A stretch of 64,000 nt of DNA from Pseudomonas rustica (GCF_018336155.1 NZ_JAGYHF010000014.1:50724-114723), one strand, 5' to 3'. Positions 33,246-42,746 are shown, counted from the first letter of the stretch. Notes: generated by a model from the sequence alone, not told the origin. Translations and numbers: made by a program.

Positions 33246-33410
33246 TAAAACCGATTCCACGCCAGACTTGTTTTGAACCCACCACTCACACCAGCCGTTG
33301 CACCGATGCTCAAACCTGAGGATTATGCCCGGACACCGCGAAACAGACGCCCTGCGCGCTCGCCCAGTGCTGTTTCGTCCTGTCCGCTGCAGCACCGCAG
33401 GAGTGAGTGG

Positions 33411-36305
33411 TTGAGTCTTCCGTCAAATCAGGCCATCGGTTTCGGCCCTTATCGGATTTACCCGGCACAACGGCTGGTGCTTGAGGGTGAGCAACCGTTG
33501 CGTCTGGGTCGCCGGGCCATGGACATTCTCCTGATTTTGCTGGCGCACGCCGGCGAAGTGGTGAGCAAGCAGGCGTTGATGGCCGGAGTGTGGCCGGACA
33601 GCGTTGTCGAAGACATCAATTTGCGCGTGCACATGGCCGCCTTGCGCAAAGCACTCGGCGATGGTCAGGCCGGTCAGCGCTACATCGTCACCGTGGCGCA
33701 GCGGGGTTACAGCTTTGTCGCACCGATTCTGCAACAGAACATCGATCAACAACCCGCTGGCACGCACGTTGGGCGACATAACCTGCCGCTGCGGCGCACA
33801 CGGATGATCGGCCGCCAAATGCTGGTCGACAGCCTGATGACGCAATTGCCGCGTCAGCGCTGCATCACCTTGGTCGGCCCCGGCGGAATCGGCAAAACCA
33901 CGGTTGCCCTGCGCGTTGCCGAGCAATTGATCGGGCATTATCGAGACGGCATTCGCTTGCTCGATCTGGCACCGCTGTCCGACCCGCGAATGATCTACTC
34001 GCACCTCGCCGCCCTCCTCGACACGTTGCTCAACGATCACGATCCGCAGACCAGTCTGATCAACGCCCTGCGCGATCGGCAGATGCTGCTGGTGATCGAC
34101 AATTGCGAGCACTTGATCGACGCCGTCGCCCTGCTCAGCGAGAGCATTTTGCGCGGCGCGCCGCAGGTGCACATTCTGGCGACCAGTCGCGAAAGCCTGC
34201 GCGCCGAGGGCGAGTATGTGCAGCGGCTGGAATCCCTCGACTGCCCGCCGGACATCGTCCTCAACCGCGCGCAGGCATTGAGTTTTGCAGCCCTGCAACT
34301 GTTCGTCGAACGGGCCATGGCCGCTTGCGAAAACTTTGAAATCAGCGACGCCGAACTGCCGCTGGCGATTGAAATCTGCCGACGCCTCGACGGTATTCCG
34401 CTGGCGCTGGAGTTGGCGGCAGCGCAGATCGGCGAATTGGGATTGAGCGGTTTGTCGAAGCAGTTGCAGGGGCGTTTGCCGCCCGTGGCGCCGGACAATC
34501 AGGATCGTCACGTCACACTGCGGGCCACGCTGGACTGGAGTTTCAATTTGCTCACCGCTTGTGAGCAAACCTGCTTGCGCCGGCTGGGGGTGTTTCGCGG
34601 CGGCTTCACGCTAGAGTCCGCTGCGGCAGTCATTGGTGGCCAGCACCTCACGCCCGGTGAAGTGTTTGGCTCGATCACGCAACTGGTCGCCAAATCACTG
34701 CTGAACGTTGAAGTCGGCGATGAAGAGGTGTTCTACCGTTTGCTCGACACCACCCGCCGTTATGCCCTGGAAAAACTCTATATGTCGGGCGAGCTTGGAC
34801 AGACCCGCAAGCGCCACGCGGAGCGCTGTCTGGCGCTGATGCATCAGGCGCAGAGCGCTTGGGAACACACGCCGACCACGCTGTGGATCGAGCGCTATGC
34901 GCGAGGTCTGGAAGATTTGCGCGCGGCGCTGGACTGGAGCCTGAACGGTGACGGCCCGGATGAGCTGGCGATTCGATTGGCCGCCGCTTCCGCGCCGTTA
35001 TGGCAGGAACTGTCGCTGCTCAAGGAATACGGCGGTTACGTACGTCAGGCGCTGGCTTTGCTGGAGGATGCCGAAACGCCGTGTCCGCGTCTGCAAATTG
35101 CTTTGAATCTCGCACTCGGCAGCGCCTGTTATCACACTTGGGGCGGCACCCCGGAAACCATTGAGGCTTTCGCCAGTGCCACTGCACTGGCCCATCAGCA
35201 TGGCGATGTCGCCGGGCAACTGCGGGCGGTGTCGGGGCACATGGCGGTCAATCTCAGTTGTGGGCATTACCAAATGGCCCTTGAGCAGAGCGAACAATTC
35301 GATCGCCTCGGCCTGCACGGCGATCCGCTTTTGACATTAAGTACTCACCGTTTGCGCGTGCTGGCGCTGCACTACGCCGGCGACCAGACGCAGGCGCGCG
35401 TCCACGCCGAACAAGTGATTCAGCGCATGGCGCAGAGCGGTCACCTCAATCGCTTTACCCACGGTTTCGGCGTGCAATATGACCAGAGCGTCGCTTCGCT
35501 GACCGTACTCGCCCGCGTGTTGTGGTTGCAGGGTTTTCCCGAACAGGCGTGGAATACGGCGCGGCAGGCGCTGGACATCGCGGTGCAGATCAATCACGGC
35601 ACCTCGATTTGCTACACCCTGGCGCTGGCCACTTGTCTGATCGCGCATTACAACGGTGACCAACAGAACGCGCGGGCTTTGCTGCGTCTGCTGCTGGAGC
35701 AATCGCAGAAGCATTCGGTGCTGCTGTTTCATACGTGGGGGCAGCATTACGCGCAGGTGATTGATGCTGAGACGCCGACGGTTGTGCGGGCGGAGGGTGG
35801 CGGGTTGATCCGGGAAATCATGGTGACGCTGGACAGTGGTTTTGTGGATGACGCGTTGCTGGAGCGGGCGCGCAGTGGTGCGGCGGGTTGGAGCACGGCG
35901 GAGATATTGCGGGCTCGGGCAGAGCAGCTTTTGGCTGAAGATTTGCGGTGTCTGGACTGGCCTCTTCGCGGGCAAGCCCGCTCCCACATTGGATTTGTGT
36001 CAGGCATAGATCCCTGTGGGAGCGGGCTTGCTCGCGAAGGCATTAGCCCGATCACCACAAAATCCCAAGAAGCAGAACATCTCTTGCTCCAGGCCCTGTC
36101 CATCGCCCAATCCCAAGGCGCACTAGCCTGGGAGCTACGCAGCGCCACGTCACTGGCCCAGCTCTGGCAGCAACAATCGCGCTACCACGAAGCCCTTGAT
36201 CTGCTGACCCCGATCCATCAGCGCTTTACCGAAGGCTACGCCACCCCGGACTTGCGCAAAGTGCGCCAGCTACTCGACAAGTTGCGCAATCAAACGCAAG
36301 CCTGA
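33411..36305 (+). CDS. OmpR-type winged-helix/STAND ATPase regulator with TPR-like C-terminus
   Basis: 964 residues from a TTG at 33411 that has AGGAG seven bases upstream. ATGs at 33273 and 33306 are in frame, but the sequence after them is low-complexity and ahead of the conserved IGFGPYRIYPAQRLVLEG start. A winged-helix domain (to ~110) ends RYIVTVAQRGYSFVAP. An NB-ARC/AAA-like ATPase follows with Walker A GPGGIGKTT, Walker B MLLVIDNCEHL and SLRAEGEYVQ..L. The rest is helical and TPR-like. Such proteins act as signal-transducing transcription regulators. A REP pair (35962-36041) is inserted in frame near the C-terminus. The 3' end overlaps the convergent paralogue by 36 bp. Confidence 0.87.
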   Translation: MSLPSNQAIGFGPYRIYPAQRLVLEGEQPLRLGRRAMDILLILLAHAGEVVSKQALMAGVWPDSVVEDINLRVHMAALRKALGDGQAGQRYIVTVAQRGYSFVAPILQQNIDQQPAGTHVGRHNLPLRRTRMIGRQMLVDSLMTQLPRQRCITLVGPGGIGKTTVALRVAEQLIGHYRDGIRLLDLAPLSDPRMIYSHLAALLDTLLNDHDPQTSLINALRDRQMLLVIDNCEHLIDAVALLSESILRGAPQVHILATSRESLRAEGEYVQRLESLDCPPDIVLNRAQALSFAALQLFVERAMAACENFEISDAELPLAIEICRRLDGIPLALELAAAQIGELGLSGLSKQLQGRLPPVAPDNQDRHVTLRATLDWSFNLLTACEQTCLRRLGVFRGGFTLESAAAVIGGQHLTPGEVFGSITQLVAKSLLNVEVGDEEVFYRLLDTTRRYALEKLYMSGELGQTRKRHAERCLALMHQAQSAWEHTPTTLWIERYARGLEDLRAALDWSLNGDGPDELAIRLAAASAPLWQELSLLKEYGGYVRQALALLEDAETPCPRLQIALNLALGSACYHTWGGTPETIEAFASATALAHQHGDVAGQLRAVSGHMAVNLSCGHYQMALEQSEQFDRLGLHGDPLLTLSTHRLRVLALHYAGDQTQARVHAEQVIQRMAQSGHLNRFTHGFGVQYDQSVASLTVLARVLWLQGFPEQAWNTARQALDIAVQINHGTSICYTLALATCLIAHYNGDQQNARALLRLLLEQSQKHSVLLFHTWGQHYAQVIDAETPTVVRAEGGGLIREIMVTLDSGFVDDALLERARSGAAGWSTAEILRARAEQLLAEDLRCLDWPLRGQARSHIGFVSGIDPCGSGLAREGISPITTKSQEAEHLLLQALSIAQSQGALAWELRSATSLAQLWQQQSRYHEALDLLTPIHQRFTEGYATPDLRKVRQLLDKLRNQTQA
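35962..36041. repeat. REP pair inside a coding sequence
   Basis: CTTCGCGGGCAAGCCCGCTC (35963) and TGTGGGAGCGGGCTTGCTCG (36014) form a head-to-head REP pair within the 33411-36305 gene. The frame reads straight through (WPLRGQARSHIGF and GSGLAREGISP), adding about 26-30 residues between helices of the C-terminal region with no stop. Confidence 0.88.
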
Positions 36306-37706
36306 AACCCGGGATGACCGCCGCAGAAAATGTAGATGGCGATGTTCAAAATCACCGCTGATGAGTTTTGCCCGCGCGTACAAACGAGTGGTGTTGAGCA
36401 TTCGATAGTACAACGCCCCCTCCCCGCGCTTTACCGTTAGTAATGACTTCTGCACCAGTTGATCAATGATCAACTGCCCGTGTGCCTCGGCGAGCACCGC
36501 CAGCGCCGCCTCAAGCGTAAAAGCCACTTTGAACACAGACAAACGTTGCAGCACCCGCTGCTGTTGTTCGCTCAAGCGCTGATAGCTCCAGTCCAGCGCG
36601 GCTTGCAGGGTCTGATGCCTTGGCTCAGCAGTACGCCGGCCCTGCAACTGCAGACAATTGCCTAACTGCGCCTGCAATCCCACCAGCGCCAGCGCATCAA
36701 TTTGCGCTGCCGCCAGTTCTATCGCCAACGGCAAACCGTCGAGGCGCCGACAAATATCGCGCACGACTTCCAGATCCTGAAGCCGCAGGCAAAATCCCTG
36801 CTGACGTGCGCGGGCGCGGCTGACAAACAGCTGCACCGCCGAATAACCCATGGTTTCTTCGACACTGTCCAGCACGCTCGACGGGGGAAGGCTCAGCGGT
36901 GGCAGGTGCTGCACGATTTCCAGATCGGCTTGCAGCGCTTCGCGGCTGGTCACGAGGATCGACAAGCGCGGCGCCGCATTCAGCAGTTTCTCCACCAGAG
37001 TCTTGCAGGCGTCGCGCAGATGCTCGCAGTTGTCGAACAGCAACAGCGTGTGACGACTGGCCAACGTGGCGAGATCGGTATTTAGCGTTTGCAAAACGTG
37101 ATCAAACAGCGCCGTGCCATCGTCGACAAGCGCCAGATCCACACGCCACACGCCATCGCGAAAGTGCTGCAGCAACAACTCGGCCGCGCGCAAAGCGACC
37201 GTGGACTTCCCGACCCCGGCCGGGCCCGTCACGCTCATCAACCGGCACAGTGGCAGTTGCCGCACCATCGAACCGACTAACGAATCGCGGCCGGTCACCG
37301 GCGTCAGGCGTGCAGGCAGATTGTGCTGGGGCGCTTGCAGGGTTTCGAACACCACTTGCGCGGCATTGTCGCCCTGCACCGGGGCGACGAAGCTGTAACC
37401 GCATTGCGGCACATTGACGATGTAGCGCTGGCCATTTTCACCGTCACCCAGCGCCCGGCGCAGCGCGGCAATGTGCACGCGCAAATTGATCTCTTCGACC
37501 ACCGACGTCGGCCAGACCAGCGCAATCAAGTGCTCCTTCTTGACCACTCGACCGGCGCGCTCGACCAGCACTTGCAGAATGTCCAGCGCGCGCCCGCCCA
37601 TGCGCAATTGCCGATCCCCTTCCAGGATCAGCCGCTGGCGCAAGTGGAACGCGTAAGGGCCAAAATGCAGCACTGACGCCGAGGTCAAATCGATGGGGCT
37701 GTTCAT
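36270..37706 (-). CDS. OmpR-type winged-helix/NB-ARC ATPase regulator, short paralogue
   Basis: 478 residues. It has the same first two domains as the convergent 33411 gene: a winged helix (LHFGPYAFHLRQRLILEG...RYIVNVPQCGYSFVAP) and an NTPase with Walker A GPAGVGKST, TLLLFDNCEHL, ILVTSREALQ and RRLDGLPLAIELAAAQ. It stops after the region LLYYRMLNTTRLYARAKL (ALYYRML in this copy) and lacks the long TPR-like half. The last ~20 residues (HRHLHFLRRSSRVSG) have no counterpart, so it may be truncated. The two genes face each other with overlapping ends. ATP-gated DNA binding is the family role; the signal is unknown. Confidence 0.87.
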   Translation of the reverse strand: MNSPIDLTSASVLHFGPYAFHLRQRLILEGDRQLRMGGRALDILQVLVERAGRVVKKEHLIALVWPTSVVEEINLRVHIAALRRALGDGENGQRYIVNVPQCGYSFVAPVQGDNAAQVVFETLQAPQHNLPARLTPVTGRDSLVGSMVRQLPLCRLMSVTGPAGVGKSTVALRAAELLLQHFRDGVWRVDLALVDDGTALFDHVLQTLNTDLATLASRHTLLLFDNCEHLRDACKTLVEKLLNAAPRLSILVTSREALQADLEIVQHLPPLSLPPSSVLDSVEETMGYSAVQLFVSRARARQQGFCLRLQDLEVVRDICRRLDGLPLAIELAAAQIDALALVGLQAQLGNCLQLQGRRTAEPRHQTLQAALDWSYQRLSEQQQRVLQRLSVFKVAFTLEAALAVLAEAHGQLIIDQLVQKSLLTVKRGEGALYYRMLNTTRLYARAKLISGDFEHRHLHFLRRSSRVSGLRLIAQLVE

Positions 37707-37795
37707 GCCATCATCTTGGCAGCCTCAAGTGACGGTACAACTGCCACGCGGGGCGCAACACGGACTTCCGGGTGCGCGAAACGGACAGAACCGCT

Positions 37796-38746
37796 CTAGC
37801 TGAACTGTTCGCGGTACTGCGCGGGGGTCAGACCGAGCTTTTCTGCAAACAGAAAACGCATATGGCGGACGCTGCCGAAACCACTTTTGTAAGCCACGGT
37901 TTTCAGCGGCAAGTCGCTGGTTTCAAGCAAATTACGGGCGCAATCGATGCGCGCACTTTGCAGAAACTCCATCGGCGTCATGTCGACGTCACGGCTGAAC
38001 AGGCGCGCGAAATGCCGCGCACTCATGTTCGCCAGTCCTGCCATGCGCTCGATGGTGAAAGCCTCGTCGAGGTGTTCAAGGACGTAATTCTGCACGCGGG
38101 TAATCGGCGTTTCCTGCGGCGCAACCGCTGCCATCAATGGGCTGAACTGCGCCTGACCACCTTGGCGTTTCATGACGACCAGCAACACTTTGGCGACATT
38201 CTGCGCGAGCGTCTTGCCGTGGTCTTGAGCGACTACGGCCAACGCCAGATCGATGCCCGCGGTGACCCCGCCCGAAGTGATCAGGTTGCGATCCTCGACG
38301 AAAATCTGATCGGTCGCGACGTCTGCCTTGGGAAATCCCTTGATCAGACGTTCGGTGTAATTCCAGTGGGTGGTCACGCGATAGCCGTCGAGCAACCCGG
38401 CGTGTCCCAGCACAAATGCACCGGTACAGATTGACCCGTAACGCTCGGCCCGACTGACCGCGCCCTTCAACCAATTGAGCAACGGCGGAGACTTGTCGTT
38501 GTAGGCACCGGGGCCGCCCGGCACCAACAGTAAGTCGTAGTACTCGTCTGTCTGCTCAATATGGCGGTCGGCGTGTACCAACACGCCATTTGAAGCGCGC
38601 AGGGGGCCGGGCTCGGTACCCAGAGTGGTCAATTGGTAATGTGCTTCAGCCTTCAAAAAGCGGTTGGCGACCGAAAAAACTTCCAGCGGCCCGGCCATGT
38701 CCAGCAGAAGAAAGTCGGGGAACAGCACCATTGCCACGGTTTTCAT
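37796..38746 (-). CDS. GlxA-family transcriptional regulator (DJ-1/PfpI + AraC HTH)
   Basis: 316 residues from the ATG at 38746. The longer frame from 38860 has no family similarity. The N-terminal DJ-1/PfpI-like domain (KTVAMVLFPDFLLLDMAGPLEVF, LLVPGGPGAYND, GSICTGAFVLGHAGLLDG with the nucleophile-elbow Cys) is followed by two AraC helix-turn-helices (MAGLANMSARHFARLFSRDVDMTPMEFL, TVAYKSGFGSVRHMRFLFAEK). Relatives regulate genes for nitrogen compounds and stress. It is divergent from the pirin gene, a likely target. Confidence 0.92.
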   Translation of the reverse strand: MKTVAMVLFPDFLLLDMAGPLEVFSVANRFLKAEAHYQLTTLGTEPGPLRASNGVLVHADRHIEQTDEYYDLLLVPGGPGAYNDKSPPLLNWLKGAVSRAERYGSICTGAFVLGHAGLLDGYRVTTHWNYTERLIKGFPKADVATDQIFVEDRNLITSGGVTAGIDLALAVVAQDHGKTLAQNVAKVLLVVMKRQGGQAQFSPLMAAVAPQETPITRVQNYVLEHLDEAFTIERMAGLANMSARHFARLFSRDVDMTPMEFLQSARIDCARNLLETSDLPLKTVAYKSGFGSVRHMRFLFAEKLGLTPAQYREQFS

Positions 38747-38966
38747 GGAAGTTTTCACTGAGTTCAAAGAAAGAAAGACGCACCGGATACGCGAGGCATT
38801 ATGGCCAACTGCAGCGCAGACGTCGGAAAAAATGCGTGAACCACCGCGCAAAACTGTCAACCTGATCAGGACAGTCTTTCAATTTTCATCTACTTATTGC
38901 ACTCGGCAATTACCAGTAACCTTCTTCTCACTCGGACGAATTAACGTCCCGTAAGGAGATTTCATC

Positions 38967-39689
38967 ATGCTGACTCTTCGCAAAGCCTCCGATCGTGGCC
39001 TCGCCAATCATGGCTGGTTGAAGTCGTTCCACACCTTTTCCTTCGCCAGCTACCGCGACCCGCGTGAACAGGGTTTCTCTGACCTGCTGGTGATCAACGA
39101 TGACCGCGTTGCTGCCGGTAAGGGTTTCGGCCAACACCCGCACCGCGACATGGAGATTTTTTCCTACGTGCTGGAAGGCGCGCTGGAACACAAAGACACC
39201 TTGGGCACCGGTTCGGTCATCCGCCCCGGCGATGTGCAACTGATGAGCGCCGGCAGCGGCGTGGCGCACAGCGAGTTCAACCACTCGGCGACCAAGCCTG
39301 TGCACTTCCTGCAAATCTGGATTGTGCCGGAAGTCAGTGGCGCCAAACCGCGTTATCAGCAGGAGCACTTCAGCGCCGAGAAAAAACGCGGTCGCCTGCA
39401 ATTGATCATCTCGCCGGACGGCAAAGATGGATCGCTGAAAGTGCGCCAGGATGCGCGAGTGTATGCCGGCCTGTTCGATGGCAAGGAAAGCGCCACACTG
39501 AAACTGGCCGCTGACCGTTATGCTTACGTGCATGTGGCACGGGGCAGCGTTGAACTCAATGGCGTGCAATTGCAGGAAGGCGATGGCATGCGGGTTCGTG
39601 AGGAACAGGCACTGACCTTGAGCAATGGCGTAGACGCCGAGGTGCTGGTGTTTGACTTGCGCCCGCAGGAATTGCCGCAGATGCCATAA
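38967..39689 (+). CDS. pirin-family protein (YhhW-like, quercetinase type)
   Basis: 240 residues, bicupin. Metal ligands are visible in GFGQHPHRDMEIFSYVLEG and GVAHSEFNHS (three His and one Glu). Pirins of this size (YhhW) show quercetin 2,3-dioxygenase activity in vitro. TAAGGAGA lies 6 bp before the ATG. Divergent from the GlxA-type regulator; the transcript ends in a strong terminator. Confidence 0.93.
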   Translation: MLTLRKASDRGLANHGWLKSFHTFSFASYRDPREQGFSDLLVINDDRVAAGKGFGQHPHRDMEIFSYVLEGALEHKDTLGTGSVIRPGDVQLMSAGSGVAHSEFNHSATKPVHFLQIWIVPEVSGAKPRYQQEHFSAEKKRGRLQLIISPDGKDGSLKVRQDARVYAGLFDGKESATLKLAADRYAYVHVARGSVELNGVQLQEGDGMRVREEQALTLSNGVDAEVLVFDLRPQELPQMP

Positions 39690-39710
39690 GCAGTATTTCA
39701 ACGCCAACAG

Positions 39711-39741
39711 AAACGGCCTTCTTTTGAAGGCCGTTTTTTAT
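39711..39741. terminator. bidirectional rho-independent terminator
   Basis: Perfect 11-bp stem AAACGGCCTTC/GAAGGCCGTTT with a TTTT loop and a T run. It serves pirin and, in the other direction, the convergent 39738 gene. Confidence 0.9.
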
Positions 39742-40175
39742 TGGGGTGGTGCCGGTATTTGCAACGAGGCCGGCTTTTGCACGCTGATGTCTTTGCCAAG
39801 TTGAATTGCTGCGAGCGTAGTCTGCAGGGTAGTCAGCACGGCGGCTTGATTGGCGAAGTGCGCGGCCACGACGATGGTGATCACTCCGAAAAAATGTACG
39901 GCAGTCGCTGCCCAGTAATTAGCCTTCACAGTCGAGGCCTGTTTGATGGCTTCTTTCGACTCTTCGGCGATTTTTTGCACTCCGGCCCACATCAAATCAT
40001 AGCGTTTATCGCGCTCTGCTTGAGTCTGATCCCGCTCCAATCGAGTATTGTCCCGCTCGGCCTGGGCCGAAAGAAAGGCATCGAATCTCGCCGACACACC
40101 CTCAAGCCGAGCATCCATTCTGGCTTCTATGGTTTCTATCTTTGCATTGAATTCTTCGCGACTGATTGCACTCAT
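39738..40175 (-). CDS. coiled-coil membrane protein of unknown function
   Basis: 145 residues from the ATG at 40175. A TTG at 40244 (168 residues) has a better ribosome site, AGGAAGG, and cannot be excluded. A charged coiled coil (REEFNAKIETIEARMDARL, AERDNTRLERDQTQAERDKR) covers the first ~75 residues. One membrane helix follows (WAATAVHFFGVITIVVAAHF) and then a short proline-rich tail. Similar coiled-coil/single-helix proteins are common in Pseudomonas without known function. Confidence 0.7.
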   Translation of the reverse strand: MSAISREEFNAKIETIEARMDARLEGVSARFDAFLSAQAERDNTRLERDQTQAERDKRYDLMWAGVQKIAEESKEAIKQASTVKANYWAATAVHFFGVITIVVAAHFANQAAVLTTLQTTLAAIQLGKDISVQKPASLQIPAPPQ

Positions 40176-40413
40176 GGTTTGGGTATTCCGACCTTGTCTC
40201 GACAGGTCACTGATTAAGTTTTGACTGAGTTCCGTAGTTTTCAATTCGACACCTTCCTGGGTCTACCGATACCGTCCCTGGTACTCCACATCAGTGCGAG
40301 CCTTTGGCCTCTCACCGAGCTGTCGTAACGATAGAACTCGCCCAGTCGGCTGACAAGCCAGCCGATTCTGCCTGTTTTGTAGGCCGTTTCGTCAGAAGAC
40401 GTAGCCCTTGCAT

Positions 40414-41289
40414 CTAGTCATTCTCAGCTGCAAACACACCGACAATCTGCTCGATCACCGCCCTCACCCGCGCGGTATGGCGCAGATCCGCGTGGGTCAC
40501 CAGCCACACGTCGTACGGTAACGGTCGAGTACGTTCGGGCCAGAGCCTGACCAGACCATCGCGCTCGCCCATGTACACGGGAATTTCTCCTACACCGAGA
40601 CCGGCCGCCATTGCCCGGCGCACCAATAAGCTGGAACCCAGCCCGGCAACAATCCGCCCGCGAGTCATCGGTTCAGAGACCAGCGTCAGGTCTTTGTTGC
40701 CCTGCAAATACGGCTGATAGACCACCAGATCATGCCCCTCGAACGCCGAGCCCGGTTGCGGAATGCCCTTGGCATCGACGTACGCTTGCGAAGCGAACAG
40801 ACCCACCGGCCATCGGGCAATTCGCCGGGCGATCAGATCCGGATTGTCCGGCCGCGTGTTGCGCACGGCGATGTCCGCCTCGCGCTTGGCCAGGCTGAGA
40901 ATCTGCGTGGACGCGTCCAGTTGCACGCGTACGTCAGGGTGCAACTCGTGCAGGCGGGCAATGGCCGGAATCAGAAAATCGATGGCCAGCGAATCGGTAG
41001 TGCTGACGCGCACATTGCCGGTCAGGCGATCGTCGAGCCCCTGAATCTGTCGCTCAAGCTCCAGCGCCGAGTGCTCCATTTTCTCCACGTTCTTCAGCGC
41101 GGCCTCACCCACCGCCGTCAACGCGTAACCGTCGGAGGTGCGCAGGAACAACGTCGCACTCAAGGACTTTTCCAGCGCAGTGATGCGTCGCCCTACTGTC
41201 GCTTGATCAACTCCCAGCACCCGCGCTGCGCCGCGTAACGTCGACTCGCGACAAACCGCAAGAAACACCCGCGCATCATCCCAATTCAT
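40414..41289 (-). CDS. LysR-family transcriptional regulator
   Basis: 291 residues. MNWDDARVFLAVCRESTLRGAARVLGVDQATVGRRITALEKSL is a LysR helix-turn-helix, followed by the effector-binding domain (VRVSTTDSLAIDFLIPAIARLHELHP). It is divergent from the MFS transporter at 41401 (111-bp gap), a common regulator-transporter pairing. Confidence 0.93.
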   Translation of the reverse strand: MNWDDARVFLAVCRESTLRGAARVLGVDQATVGRRITALEKSLSATLFLRTSDGYALTAVGEAALKNVEKMEHSALELERQIQGLDDRLTGNVRVSTTDSLAIDFLIPAIARLHELHPDVRVQLDASTQILSLAKREADIAVRNTRPDNPDLIARRIARWPVGLFASQAYVDAKGIPQPGSAFEGHDLVVYQPYLQGNKDLTLVSEPMTRGRIVAGLGSSLLVRRAMAAGLGVGEIPVYMGERDGLVRLWPERTRPLPYDVWLVTHADLRHTARVRAVIEQIVGVFAAEND

Positions 41290-41400
41290 GCTGTCTCCTG
41301 ATGATGCATATCCGCATCAGTGCGCCGCTTAATCGCTGCGCGAATGCAGCAACGATAGCCGATATCCTCAGCGCCATATACCTTCCTCGAGATCGCTCTC

Positions 41401-42684
41401 ATGCGTACTTCATCATCCACCGGCCTCTGGCTGCCGATCTTCGCCGGACTCTGCGCCAGCCTGGTCAGCATCGGGCTGGCGCGGTTTGCTTACACACCGC
41501 TGATTCCTGCGCTGATTCAAGCGCAATGGTTTTCTGCCAACGACGTCGTGTACCTCGGCGCCGCCAACCTTGTCGGCTATTTGATCGGTGCCCTGCTCGG
41601 CCGTCCTGTGGCGCGGCAACTTGGCAACAAAAATGCGCTGCGCCTGATGATGTTCGCGGTGACAGCGGCATTTTTCGCCTGTGCCTATCCGCTGTCAGTG
41701 AGCTGGTTTTTCGGCTGGCGACTGCTGTCGGGGATTGCCGGTGGCGCGATCATGGTGCTGGTGGCTGCGACCGTGCTGCCGCATGTGCCGGCCGCGCGCA
41801 AAGGGCTGGCCAGTGGCGCGATTTTTCTGGGGATCGGTTTGGGCATCGCCGGCTCGGGGACGATTGTGCCGCCGCTGTTGAGTTTGGGTCTGCAGGCGAC
41901 TTGGCTGGGACTGGGCGCTTTGTCGCTGGTACTGACGGCGCTGAGCTGGTTCGGCTGGCCTGCGGATCTGCCGCAGCCGACCGTCTCACATGATATGGCG
42001 GCGACTCAAGCGACTCCGCCCGGCGTTTATCTGCTGTTCGCTCAATACGCCTTCATGGCGGCGGGTCTGGTGCCGGCGATGGTTTTTCTAGTGGATTACG
42101 TGGCGCGTGGACTCGGTGCCGGGGCGCATGTCGGCGCGTTGGTGTGGGTGATGTATGGCGTGGGCGCGATTGTCGGGCCGGTGAGTTATGGCTTTCTGGC
42201 GGATCGATTCGGCGCACGTAAAAGTATTCGGCTGGTGCTCGTCGTGCAAGCGATCACGCTGGGGCTGCTGGCGGTTTCGCATTCCTTTCTGGCACTGGCG
42301 CTGCTCGCGGTGATTCTCGGTTCATTCCCGCCGGGCATCGTGCCGCTGGCCCTGGCTCGGGTGCATGAACTGGTGCCGAATCATCATCGCCAGCAAATCG
42401 CCTGGAGCCGCGCCACGGTGTCGTTTGCCACGTTTCAGGCGTTGGCCGGGTTTGCCTATTCGGCGCTGTTCAATGCCACGGGCGGCCATCACGCGTTGCT
42501 GTTTGTGATTGCTGCTGGTGCGATTGCGCTGGCGCTCATCCTGGAGCTAGCCATGAACCTTTGGATACGCACAAAACAATGTAGGAGTGAGCCTGCTCGC
42601 GAACGCGGTGTGTCTGGCAACCCTGCATCGACTGCCCCGACGCCATCGCGAGCAGGCTCACTCCTACAGGGGTGCGGGGATTGA
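41401..42684 (+). CDS. MFS transporter (YbfB/YjiJ family) with REP-encoded C-terminal tail
   Basis: 427 residues, twelve hydrophobic helices. LPIFAGLCASLVSIGLARFAYTPLIPALI and GRPVARQLGNKNALR are typical of the YbfB/YjiJ group; WVMYGVGAIVGPVSYGFLADRFGARKSIR starts the second half. Substrate unknown, efflux presumed. After the last helix (ILELAMNLWIRTK) the frame enters the REP element at 42580 and reads about 34 repeat-derived residues (CRSEPARERGV...PSRAGSLLQG) before stopping at 42684. The original C-terminus was therefore probably near residue 393. Confidence 0.9.
   Translation: MRTSSSTGLWLPIFAGLCASLVSIGLARFAYTPLIPALIQAQWFSANDVVYLGAANLVGYLIGALLGRPVARQLGNKNALRLMMFAVTAAFFACAYPLSVSWFFGWRLLSGIAGGAIMVLVAATVLPHVPAARKGLASGAIFLGIGLGIAGSGTIVPPLLSLGLQATWLGLGALSLVLTALSWFGWPADLPQPTVSHDMAATQATPPGVYLLFAQYAFMAAGLVPAMVFLVDYVARGLGAGAHVGALVWVMYGVGAIVGPVSYGFLADRFGARKSIRLVLVVQAITLGLLAVSHSFLALALLAVILGSFPPGIVPLALARVHELVPNHHRQQIAWSRATVSFATFQALAGFAYSALFNATGGHHALLFVIAAGAIALALILELAMNLWIRTKQCRSEPARERGVSGNPASTAPTPSRAGSLLQGCGD
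42580..42670. repeat. REP-like inverted repeat forming the 3' end of the MFS gene
   Basis: TGTAGGAGTGAGCCTGCTCG and its complement CGCGAGCAGGCTCACTCCTA flank a 38-bp spacer. It is wholly inside the open frame of the transporter. Confidence 0.87.
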
Positions 42685-42746
42685 CCTGAATTTATTGATC
42701 GACGCAGCACTCCCATTTACACAAACCTTTGCTGAGAGGACTCTGC

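Noticed and set aside
33273..33410. N-terminal extension of the STAND regulator from ATG 33273
   Set aside because: The added residues have no similarity to the paralogue and no ribosome site, whereas the TTG at 33411 has AGGAG at seven bases.
33273..37706. STAND ATPase pair as an anti-phage defence system
   Set aside because: Both have OmpR-type DNA-binding domains and no effector such as a nuclease, TIR or protease, so a regulatory role is more likely.
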